This document shows, piece after piece, positions 21,054-31,900 of a DNA stretch of 64,000 nt. The notes beneath the pieces were generated by a model. The model saw only the letters and a list, made by a program, of their open reading frames with translations, was not told where the DNA came from and ran no database searches. Position 1 is the stretch's first letter. The number at the start of each line of letters is the position of its first letter. The stretch covers positions 1,488,001-1,552,000 of the forward strand of contig CM049316.1 of the NCBI GenBank assembly GCA_026874595.1, in the 5' to 3' direction. Source of the DNA: Sipunculus nudus. Lineage: Eukaryota > Annelida > Sipuncula > Golfingiida > Sipunculidae. A program made the position numbers and the translations under genes.

Positions 21054-23392
21054 AAAAGGCACGCCCTTGTAGACAAGACTTTGGCAGGGGGTCTTAGCGG
21101 CCAAATCCCCAGATCTCAATGACAGTTACAATTAAAGTAATCTAATCATTACACCACAACGATTTTCTCTAAAAACACAGACATGCAGGCTATGAATGCC
21201 AGCGAGAGACAACACCCATCTTACACAGGCTTTACAATATTGGAGAAAAGCTCAATACATCGTCAATAACAGTCTTTTACCATCATAAGACCAGTTCTCA
21301 TCCAGTCTTTCTGAATTTTTGGAAGAAATGTACGTGATACTATTAGCAAAATTTAAAGCCGATTTTAAAGCATGGATTTAAAAGTGACACAGGAAACACA
21401 TATCGATATATGTATATATAGAATATCTGTGAGGGCAGAGAGTGTTAAGAAGTAGGCTACAATATGTGGTAATGATGCTCGACAACATTATTTAGTTAGT
21501 ATTATTTAGAATATGTGATATTTCTAAAATAAGGTGACAAAGTTTATATACAGGACGTGGTCTTATGGTTTTGGTCCCAGTTCAAACCGCACCAGTTACA
21601 TAACGGCAAAAATGTTGAAATGTCCCGACTGGATCAGTTCCCGGACAGACTGGATCATCATAGATTGTCTGGATCATTTCTGTAATCCAAAAATTCTCTT
21701 TGTCATAAAAATGTAATACTGCCACAATTATGAGAGGCTTCTCTAGGTTGTGGTTATATCCAATTGACCACGTGCTGAGTTTGTGTGGAACTAAAAGTTT
21801 GTAATATAAGAGGGCGTCTACACAAATGTGGATTCTGCTGGGTACGCGGAATACGTGCTTTCATTGTCAACCCTCAGAGGATGAGGAGGTGGCCAAGAAA
21901 AAAACGGAGAGGGCCGACAGACGCACCAACATGTGAACAAACATCCGTTTTGACAAAACTGCAGAGTTTACAAAGAAAAACTTTCTAAAATATTCCGCCT
22001 GCACGAGCATTAATTGTTCTTCAGGCTATACAGAGCATGGTCTAATTTGTAAACATGATAACACTGTACGATGTGCTAATACAGTCTAAGGAGTAATACT
22101 TTAACAAACACGGCACTTTTTTTCAAAAGTTAACCAGAAAAACTTTATTCATATTACATGACTGAAATGGTCTGTTATCAATAAAATTGTGGTACATTTA
22201 TTATATGAAAAAGTTATCACATATAAAAAGTTCCCCGGGTCTCATACCGTTTAATATATATGAAATGCACCTTGTCGCTATTTACATCTCAAATTTAGTT
22301 TTAAGATTTACATTTTGTGTTTAAGAAATACATAACATAATTAAGTGACATATGTATCAAGAAAGACATTTTGAATGTTTTCATCAAAGCTCACAATGTG
22401 AAAAAAACCCACAAAACAAATTAACAGACGCAATAATATCTTATTAAATGACGTCACATTAAGGGCACATATGTAACATGTGCGGATGATACGTATGTCC
22501 CGAATACAAGACAGATCAAATGATTGGAGGATCTTCCCATTTAGGAAGCTAATGGAAAGCTAAAGGAGCCTTCATAGTCAGTCTGTTTAACCTGGAGATC
22601 AATGTTTAAGTAACCTTTAAAGTGATTTGCCTTCATTTGAGTGTCGGGATGTATGAGCACGCGGGGAGGGAACGACTCCTTGGAACGCGGCAATAAAATT
22701 ATCTTAAATAAACATTGGGCTTCACGTTAACTTCCGCACTTAATCGTACAGAATGGCAAGCATGACTCACTGTCTCTCGCTCATACTTTCAGTTTAGATT
22801 GTTGGGCGAACAGATACGGGGGGTCTTGTGATCATTAGTACGGATTGATGTTGGTTGATCTGTTATTGGATTACTTGCAGTCTGTAGTTACACAGGCGTG
22901 GGAACCACTGGGCTGCTCTGTCTCATGTTATCTCTACTGTCGCTGTGTGTATTATATTGTGTTTATACTTCACTTTTCCATTACACTTTTTATAAAACTT
23001 CCAGTGAACCCAATGTCAAAATTGAAATCTGATTCATATTAAGAAGAAAAGCTCGATGGACTTCGCACCCGTGTACCGCGAGAATTTACTCCTGTCTCAC
23101 CATCGTTTTCCCGCCATTGTTTCTTGGGCAGTCAACATGACATTAGATGCTTCCTATGCTTTCAGTAACTTATCTTCACTTTTATAGGAAACACTCAATA
23201 TTTCTCAGGTCAATTCTGGCTGACCATATAACTGTGTGTATAAATTTAGTGTACAGCCTGTTGTGCAAGTACTTCCTTGACCAGCGTTCTGAGAATTTAT
23301 TACTCAAGATAAATGTCATTAACTCTCAACCTTGGATGGTTGGTATAGCTACTATATATTCAAGTGACTGGACATGACACAATTTTAGATGA
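21054..23392. other. Single-copy intron segment, no gene seen
   Basis: About 2.3 kb, AT-rich. The small plus-strand ORFs (21534-21716, 21785-21988, 22845-23042, 23147-23377) lack recognisable motifs and none is bounded by convincing splice signals. Confidence 0.45.
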
Positions 23393-24112
23393 CCATCGAC
23401 CATAATGAACATGGCATACTTTGAGATGAGCATGGACGATGATTAAGATGACATACTTTGAGATGAGCATGGACGATGAATAACATGGTTTACTTTGATA
23501 TGAGCATGGACGATGATTAACATGACATACTTTGAGATGAGCATGGACGATAATTTACATGACATACTTTGGGATGAGCATGGACGATGATTAACATGAC
23601 GTACTTTGAGATGAGCATGGACGATGATTAACATGACGTACTTTCAGATGAGCATGGACGATGATTAACATGACATACTTTGAGATGAGCATGGACGATG
23701 ATTAACATGACATACTTTGAGATGAGCATGGACGATGATTAACATGACATACTTTGAGATGAGCATGGACGATGATTTACATGACATACTTTGAGATGAG
23801 CATACACGATGATTAACATGACATACTTTGGGATGAGCATGGACGATGATTAAAATGGTATACTTTGAGAATAGCATGGACGATGATTTTCATGACGTAC
23901 TTTGGGATGAGCATGGACGATGACTTGCATGACATACGTTTGGATGAGCATAGACGATGATTAACATAACATACTTTGGGATGAGCATGGACGATGATTA
24001 ACATGACATACTTTGGGATGAGCATGGACGATGATTAACATGACGTACTTTGGGATGAGCATGGACGGTGTGTGATGAACAAGACACCCTTTCAGATAAA
24101 CATGGACGGCCT
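23393..24112. repeat. 37-bp minisatellite, about 19 copies
   Basis: The unit is ACATACTTTGAGATGAGCAT followed by ggacgatgattaacatg. As with the 35-bp array, the length is not a multiple of three and no stop occurs on the minus strand, so a 37-residue repeat is read in all three minus frames (ORFs of 63-70 codons, offset from each other). The last copies, from about 24060, are degenerate. Confidence 0.95.
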
Positions 24113-24144
24113 GTGGGGAAACTGACACGGTTAAAAATTACAAT

Positions 24145-24600
24145 TATAAGACAGTAGTCAGTATTTTATACTCCATTCCAAGATAGATGGGAAGCCATTG
24201 TAGCTCTTATAGGTCTTCTGTAGCACTTTCATACTTGCTTCGTCTTGTTATAACCTTTGCGGCAATATTCTCGATAATCTGCAGTTTTCTTATGTCAGTC
24301 TTTGAAAGGCTGTAATAAAGATAATTTGCATAATCCAGATGAGAAAGTATAAGCAGTACGTTTTGGTCTTACAGTCATTAATCGTCAGTGTTATTCTGAT
24401 CTCCTCTGGTTTTTGGATATTGTTTATGGCAACTCAACAGTTTAGATTTATCATCTTCGTTATGGATAATCTCTGATCTATGGTAGCGCCTAAATATTGA
24501 TGTCACGTGATCTCGGAATCTGGTTACCATTAATGTTAATGTGCTCTGTTTTGTTTTGCAGTTGCCTAATTTTTAGTTATTCTATTATGTTTATGGCGTC
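24145..24600 (-). mobile_element. Degenerate reverse-transcriptase fragment of a CR1/Jockey-like LINE
   Basis: Read on the minus strand, conceptual fragments follow the order seen in the C-terminal part of non-LTR retrotransposon reverse transcriptases. A 'HINING' plus 'NQI' segment is followed by 'LGATIDQRLS', then 'LSHLDYANYLYYSLSKTDIR', 'KLQIIENIAAKVITR' and 'LQWLPIYLGMEYKIL'. The pattern '(Q)..ENxAA+.+T+...(Y/H)...L..LxWLP....+.(Y/F)KIL' is a hallmark of CR1/Jockey-group elements. The copy is dead: an in-frame TAA sits at 24207-24209, more stops and at least one frameshift lie upstream, and there is no start. It lies in the intron, in the same orientation as the host gene. The clade assignment is by motif memory only. 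Confidence 0.75.
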
Positions 24601-24987
24601 CTTTTCGCCTCAAATAAAAGTGTTTTTGAAGCTTGTCTTGATCGTATGTTGTTGTGCAGTGTGCAGTTTTAGAGACGTTGCGTTGTGCAGTATAAGAATA
24701 TGTTTCGTTGTATAGTTTAAGAATTTGTCGAGTTGTCCTAAATTATTTGTAGTGTTAGAATATGTCGAGTTGTGTGGTATCGTTTATGGTAAGTCAGGGG
24801 TGACCACGTGCGGTGTACACATCGACCCTGATTGTAGGTTAACTGTTATCAGTGCAACAGTTTGAACTAGATTTCATCCGGCACAATCTGAGTTACTCTG
24901 TCCTTACAAAGTTCATAATGATTCCCCTTTGACCAGCTGCTTTCTTTGCTTCGAATGAGAAAATAAGTGACGATAGCGCCTTAAGTA

Positions 24988-25020
<33 letters not shown>

Positions 25021-25764
25021 TTCATTCTGTATATAAATATATAAAATATATATGTGTGTGTGTATGCAGTGAATCACGTCGGTGATGGTCGGGTTAAATA
25101 TTTTTTCATAATAAAAGTTGTTACAACCTTGATTACCCTCCGTCTCCGAGTCACCCCCGCCCTCGAAGATAAATTCAGGCCACTGTATGTTACAATGACT
25201 TTGAGCAGGTGAGAGGAAGGTATTGAGGGTGATTACAGGATAAGCAGAGCGAGATAATCCTGTGACTGTAATTAATGTGTAATCATGACCAAGAGGGTGT
25301 GTGGGAAAGCAGACAGATAACACTTGTCAGGCCGTGGTGGACCGTGCGTCGAGAGTGTGATAGTGAGATAACCAGAACGGAGAGCCAGGGTTTTGTTCTG
25401 TATGATCATGTCACTTGTCAATAATGTCTGACAGTTTTACATCGTGTACCTTTGTTAACCGAAACAAATACAGACCCTCCCCCCCCCCCCGGAACGTCCA
25501 TAGTAAGTATCAACAGGAAAATGCACAACAGGTTACCCATGTGGAATCCATTATAAATAAAATGTCACTAACAGGACGTGTGCGCTCAGGTAAGAGCACA
25601 CTAGGTAAAATGAAGGCCCATTCTCACGGTATTTCATGACCTACATATAAAACCTGTTATTCTTCGCTCCCATATACAGTGACATAGGGAAACCATGTTT
25701 CCTGGTAATTGCTATTGAGATTTGGTTAGTGCTCGCATTTTAAAGTGCGCTAATATAAAGTTCA
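24601..25764. other. Intron spacer with microsatellites
   Basis: Apart from the microsatellites listed separately and a C-run at 25475-25490, nothing is recognised. The 136-codon minus ORF (24913-25323) passes through the CT/TCTG microsatellite and has no motif. Confidence 0.5.
24989..25066. repeat. Compound microsatellite (TCTG)n-(TC)n followed by AT/GT run
   Basis: About four TCTG units pass directly into a CT run (24989-25021), followed by 'atatataaaatatatatgtgtgtgtgtatg' at 25030-25066. Confidence 0.9.
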
Positions 25765-26232
25765 GGTCGATGAAAAGTAAGGATTTCCTGGTTGACAGAT
25801 TAGTGCTGAATAAAAGCTGGCTCAGTGACAGATTGGTTCTGGGAAATGGTTAGGTCAGTGACTGATTGGTGCTGGGTGAGGAATGGGTCAGTGACAGATA
25901 AGTGCTGGGTAAGGTCTGGCTCAGTGACAGATCAGTGCTGGGTAAGGGTTTGATCAGTGACAGATTAGTGCTGGGTAAAGGTTTGGTCGGTGACAGATTA
26001 TTGCTAGGTAAGGGTTGGGTAAATGACAAATTAGTGCTAGATAGATTTGGGTCAGTGACAGATTATTGCTAGGTAAGGCTGAGCTAAATGACAGATCAGT
26101 GCAAAGGATGGGTTTCGGTCAGTGACAGATCAGTACAATATAAGAGTTTGGTCAGTGACAGATCGTGCAAGGGATAGGTTTAGGTCAGTGACAGATTATT
26201 GCTGGGTAAGGGTTGGGTCGTTGCAATGTAAG
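25765..26232. repeat. Degenerate minisatellite, about 33 bp, roughly 14 copies
   Basis: The core GTCAGTGACAGATTAGTGCT followed by gggtaagggtttg recurs about every 30-37 bases, with many substitutions and small indels. It is the most diverged array of the intron and therefore probably the oldest, or no longer homogenised. Confidence 0.85.
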
Positions 26233-26892
26233 CTTTGAGTAGGTGTTGGGAGAGGGTTAGGTCGGAGTGTGGGTCAAGGGTTGTTTACACATGATAGGGC
26301 AATTTGGGGCTGAACTATGACGCAATGTATAATTGTTGTAGGAAGCTTCTTTTAGTGGACAGATTTGTTTTGTCAGGGTTTGGCCTTCGGTGGGTTTTGA
26401 ATAAAAGTAAAGTTCGTTATAGGGTCAAGGATTTCGTTTAAGACTGGTAGACTGTCGTAGATGGTAGGATTAAACCTAAATTGTAGAGCACAGATAAGTG
26501 TTTGAGGTCCAGACAGTGTTTTACGTAGAAAACAGGGAAAGTGCTAAGCTGTATGTAGATGGCTGAGACTTATCTGTAATGTTTGTACTGGCACAGTATA
26601 AGCTCAAAGACGGTCTTATAGGCAACCTGGAGGCATAGACAGGGGCCGTGTCCATAAACCCGCTCCTGGTACACGAAGGAACGAGTTGGGTCATAAACAC
26701 AATAACCTTTTCTAAACTACAATACAAGGACATCAATAATGATAATAATAATAATAATAATAATATTAATTAGAAAGGTCCTATAACAAATATTGTACTA
26801 TAAATCATTTATGGTCAGGCCTGTCCAGAAATTTGACTCATACCATGTCTCATAATAAGACAGAGATAATATATCAAATATGGTATACTCAC
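26233..26892. other. Intron segment next to exon 1, with an ATA microsatellite
   Basis: Single copy except for an (AAT)n run at 26735-26768. The donor GTGAGT of exon 1 (minus strand) occupies 26892-26887. Confidence 0.55.
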
Positions 26893-26990
26893 GTCTCTGC
26901 TGATCTAAAGAAATCCGGCTCATCAGGTAGCGGCTCTACATTTGCCATTCGATCAAAGAGTTCTTTCATAAGAATCCCGTTCTCCCCCAT
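26893..26990 (-). CDS. First coding exon of a CRAL-TRIO/Sec14-like protein gene
   Basis: This exon encodes the N-terminus of a predicted lipid-binding (CRAL-TRIO/Sec14-type) protein. The minus-strand ATG at 26990 has a strong Kozak context (G at -3, G at +4), and an in-frame TAA lies about 50 bases upstream, so this is the first possible Met of its frame. It reads 32 codons plus two bases (MGENGILMKELFDRMANVEP, then an acidic stretch ending FFRSAE) and stops at a consensus donor, GTGAGT, at 26892-26887. The phase-2 end (AC) is completed by the first base (T) of the exon at 2255, giving Thr. It has no signal peptide or membrane segment, which fits a cytosolic protein. The exon alone is not diagnostic. 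The family call comes from the exon it joins, and from the common '-E-T-L-x-R-F-L-K-A-R' layout created at the junction. The 5' UTR and promoter were not located. Confidence 0.75.
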
Positions 26991-28973
26991 GGCGACACTC
27001 CTCAGATAATGAAATATAAGGTTATTGTATAATATTTAACAACAGGTTTGGTATGTTCTTTACCAATCTGGCTGATATCTGTTCAATTTGGTTAAATCCT
27101 TCAGTTGCGTTTTTATATGCTGTATTCTGCCCAGACACGCAAGGCGTCGAGATAATCAGCCGGTGTGGTAGCACTGAAACTGTTATCCCAGGGTTAACAC
27201 TGACACAACGTACACGTGTACACGAAGATACCTGGCCAACCACGATAAAAAAATTATTGATAATCTGCAAAATCACTTTAAGTTTCACTTTTGTGCACAG
27301 AGCGGAAAGAAGTCTATCCGCGAACACACGTTTATTCGTCGCCAATACGTCTGCTTGGTGTCATATTTATTCAGCAGCCCACATATTCACAATCAATATG
27401 TAAACGCGTGTGTACATCCCCACCTGTATATACATGTACGCAGTCCGTCCAGGTTCATATTAACTACATAGCCCCATCTGTCGATCAATGAAGACAACGA
27501 GCAGTCAAACAGGGACTTTCAGACGTGGACGCATCTTAATTCACATCCGCTATTGTGGCAACTGTGTGTGTATAGTTAACACGCGTGCTGGAAGCTGCTG
27601 AAATATTTAACGACTGTATTTATAATAAATGAGGGTTGCAGGAAGTTATACGCTAGTGATGGCCCAAACCACGAAAATCACTGATAATGGATCTGTTATG
27701 TGTAGTCGTCTAAACATGTGTTGTGAGCCCTACGTAAAGCACTGGTGAGGGTTTGGTCAAGCAGGCTCTCTAAATAAAGATACATCATGTAGTAAAAGAA
27801 GTGAAATCAAATACCTTGGCACTTTCAAGCTTAAACAACTAATTTTCAAGTTTTCATGTCTATTCACTTGTGCTCAGAGAGAACATGTTATGTATTATTA
27901 AATACTGTTTCGCTTGATATAAATATATACAACCTAGTTCAGATGCCCAAGGGATAGATAACTCCAGGTGGGTATAAACTCCGAGCCCTGGTCAGATAAG
28001 CATAGGCTCTGGACCTTGGATGCGGCCCCCACCGCATTTTTTTGCCCAAGCATGGAGGTCAGTGTGGGCTTTCTTTGCGAAATGACGTAAATTCAGTCAA
28101 TTTGAATGGAAAAATCCATTGTAATTCTTCTTAGTTTACATGTCTCACGTGAAAACAACTGTGACTTCATTTATTAATTGAATGTGTCTAGTAATATAGG
28201 TTAATATTTTGTTATTTTTACCGGTAAGGGAATTAAAAACATAATGCAATTCATTTAAGTTAGAACAGGTGGAAACATCTGCTTTGGAAAATAACAATGT
28301 TTTGTATTGCTCAATGTGTAATTAAAAATGACTGAAATCATGTCGGTTTTCTGAAAACTTAAACTTCAAGTAAGTTTGAAAAATTGGTGTCCTTTGCCTC
28401 TCAGCAAGCCTATGTTTGTTTGTGATTTTACCCTACGCGCCTATTGTTTTCAGAAAAATGAAAAATAAAAACATAGCAACTGAGCTGAAATTTTATTAAG
28501 ATTTTAAGAAGGCTATAGTAGGGTATAAACATTATCAGTTTGGCACACATGATTCTGTGAATTCAGTATTAAATATTTTTATTTGTATTGTGCAGCAAAG
28601 TAGAAAATTGATCAAAATACCGTATTGAAAATGCCTAATTTTTGTTTTATTTTTTTTTTCAAATTTTCCGAACCCTGTAAGAGGGATACCCCCTTCCACA
28701 CCCACACCTATCCCTTTTCTGGTGCTAACAGTTGCAGAATATATGCCCCACAGTATTTAAAACACTCAAAAGCTATTATACATATAAACATATAAATGTG
28801 TGTATAAATATATGCGCCCCCCTCCCCCCCCCCAGAATGCGACCCCCTATTAAGAATGCTCAAAAGCCTATGATTAGTATGTAGTAGGGGAAAGGGAAAC
28901 TGTCCTGCCTTAGGGGCGTAGAGGCTTTGGAGAAGCACATTACGGAACCGGCACTATCAATGTCCCATTCTAT
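26991..28973. other. Upstream region of the CRAL-TRIO gene: probable 5' UTR and promoter, not resolved
   Basis: The sequence immediately right of 26990 is the 5' leader of the minus-strand gene. An in-frame TAA lies about 50 bases upstream of the ATG. No confident TATA box, initiator or UTR splice site could be chosen. ORFs at 27022-27345 (minus) and 27053-27403 (plus) overlap each other and have no motif. A C-rich run lies at 28816-28833. Confidence 0.4.
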
Positions 28974-31900
28974 GGAGGCAATAAAGACGGGATAGACAGG
29001 ACTTTAGAGGCACCGCATGGACTGAAAAGATACAGGGCTAGTGAGACAATAAAGACAGGTTAGGCAGGACTTTAGAGGAACCGCATGGACTGAAAAGATA
29101 CAGGGCTAGTGACACAATAAAGACAGGTTAGGCAGGACTTTAGAGGCACCACATGGACTGAAAAGATACAGGGCTAGTGAGACAATAAAGACAGGTTAGG
29201 CAGGACTGTAGAGGCACCGCATGGACTGAAAAAATACAGGGCTAGTGACACAATAAAGACAGGTTAGGCAGGACTTTAGAGGCACCACATGGACTGAAAA
29301 GATACAGGGCTAATGAGACAATAAAGACAGGTTAGGCAGGACTTTAGAGGCACCGCATGGACTGAAAAAATACAGGGCTAGTGACACAATAAAGACAGGT
29401 TAGGCAGGACTTTAGAGGCACCGCATGGACTGAAAAGATACAGGGCTAGTGAGACAATAAAGACAGGTTAGGCAGGCCTTTAGAGACACCGCATGGACTG
29501 AAAAGATACAGGGCTAGTGAAACAATAAAGACAGGTTAGACAGGACTTTAGAGGCACCGCATGGACTGAAAAGATTCAGGGCTAGTGAGACAATAAAGAC
29601 AGGTTAGGCAGGACTTTAGAGGCATGGCATGGACTGAAAAGATTCAGGGCTAGTGAGACAATAAAGACAGGTTAGGCAGGACTTTAGAGGCACCGCATGG
29701 ACTGAAAAGATACAGGGCTAGTGAGACAATAAAGACAGGTTAGGCAGGACTTTAGAGGCACAGCATGGACTGAAAAGATACAGGGCTAGTGAGACAATAA
29801 AGACAGGTTAGACAGGACTTTAGAGGCACCGCATGGACTGAAAAGATTCAGGGCTAGTGAGACAATAAAGACAGGTTAGGCAGGACTTATGAGGCACCGC
29901 ATGGACTGAAAAGATACAGGGCTAGTGAGACAATAAAGACAGGTTAGGCAGGCCTTTAGAGGCACCGCATGGACTGAAAAGATACAGGGCTAGTGAAACA
30001 ATAAAGACAGGTTAGGCAGGACTTTAGAGGCACCGCATGGACTGAAAAGATTCAGGGCTAGTGAGACAATAAAGACATGTTAGGCAGGACTTTAGAGGCA
30101 TGGCATGGACTGAAAAGATTCAGGGCTAGTGAGACAATAAAGACAGGTTAGGCAGGACTTTAGAGGCACCGCATGGACTGAAAAGATACAGGGCTAGTGA
30201 GACAATAAAGACAGGTTAGGCAGGACTTTAGAGGCACAGCATGGACTGAAAAGATACAGGGCTAGTGAGACAATAAAGACAGGTTAGGCAGGACTTTAGA
30301 GGCACCGCATGGACTGAAAAGATTCAGGGCTAGTGAGACAATAAAGACAGGTTAGACAGGACTTATGAGGCACCGCATGGACTGAAAAGATTCAGGGCTA
30401 GTGAGACAATAAAGACAGGTTAGGCAGGACTTATGAGGCACCGCATGGACTGAAAAGATTCAGGGCTAGTGAGACAATAAAGACAGGTTAGGCAGGACTT
30501 TAGAGGCACCGCATGGACTGAAAAGATTCAGGGCTAGTGAGACAATAAAGACAGGTTAGGCAGGACTTTAGAGGCACCGCATGGACTGAAAAGATTCAGG
30601 GCTAGTGAGACAATAAAGACAGGTTAGGCAGGACTTTAGAGGCACCGCATGGACTGAAAAGATTCAGGGCTAGTGAGACAATAAAGACAGGTTAGGCAGG
30701 ACTTTAGAGGCACCGCATGGACTGAAAAGATTTCAGGGCTAGTGAGACAATAAAGACAGGTTAGGCAGGACTTAAGAGGCACCGCATGGACTGAAAAGAT
30801 TCAGGGCTAGTGAGACAATAAAGACAGGTTTGGCAGGACTTTAGAGGCACCGCATGGACTGAAAAGATTCAGGGCTAGTGAGACAATAAAGACAGGTTAG
30901 GCAGGACTTTAGAGGCACCGCATGGACTGAAAAGATTCAGGGCTGGTGAGACAATAAAGACAGGTTAGGCAGGAATTTAGAGGCACAGCATGGACTAAAA
31001 AGATACAGGGCTAGTGAGACAATAAAGACAGGTTAGGCAGGACTTTAGAGGCACCGCATGGACTGAAAAGATACAGGGCTAGTGAGACAATAAAGACAGA
31101 TTAGGCAGGACTTTAGAGGCACAGCATGAACTGAAAAGATTCAGGGCTAGTGAGACAATAAAGACAGGTTAGGCAGGAGTTTAGAGGCACCGCATGGACT
31201 GAAAAGATTCAGGGCTAGTGAGACAATAAAGACAGGTTAGGAAGGACTTTAGAGGCACAGCATGGACTGAAAAGATTCAGGGCTAGTGAGACAATAAAGA
31301 CAGGTTAGGCAGGACTTTAGAGGCACCGCATGGACTGAAAAGATACAGGGCTAGTGAGACAATAAAGACAGGTTAGGCAGGACTTTAGAGGCACCGCATG
31401 GACTGAAAAGATTCAGGGCTAGTGAGACAATAAAGACAGGTTAGGCAGGAGTTTAGAGGCACCGCATGGACTGAAAAGATTCAGGGCTAGTGAGACAATA
31501 AAGACAGGTTAGGCAGGAGTTTAGAGGCACCGCATGGACTGAAAATATTTCAGGGCTAGTGAGACAATAAAGACAGGTTAGGCAGGACTTTAGAGGCACC
31601 GCATGGACTGAAAATATTTCAGGGCTAGTGAGACAATTAAGACAGGTTAGGCAGGACTTTAGAGGCACCGCATGGACTGAAAAGATTCAGGGCTAGTGAG
31701 ACAATAAAGACAGGTTAGGCAGGACTTTGGAGGCACCGCATGGACTGAAAAGATACAGGGCTAGTGAGACAATAAAGACAGGTTAAGCAGGACTTTAGAG
31801 GCACCGCATGGACTGAAAAGATTCAGGGCTAGTGAGACAATAAAGACAGGTTAGGCAGGACTTTAGAGGCACCGCATGGACTGAAATGATACAGGGCTAG

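Larger units (their letters stand above)
2256..26892 (-). other. Intron 1 of the CRAL-TRIO gene, about 24.6 kb, mostly minisatellite
   Basis: The intron is bounded by a GTGAGT donor (26892) and a TTTCAG acceptor (2256), and its phase-2 ends match exactly. It contains seven unrelated tandem arrays, a LINE relic and dispersed repeats, with about 15.5 kb (63%) in tandem arrays. That no exon lies between is inferred from the phase match and from seeing no other exon-like stretch. A small skipped or alternative exon cannot be excluded. Confidence 0.7.

Noticed and set aside
27022-27345. 107-codon minus-strand ORF upstream of exon 1 as the true gene start or an upstream gene
   Set aside because: It ends before exon 1, with an in-frame stop between it and the ATG at 26990. 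No motif, and it overlaps a 116-codon plus-strand ORF of equal quality.
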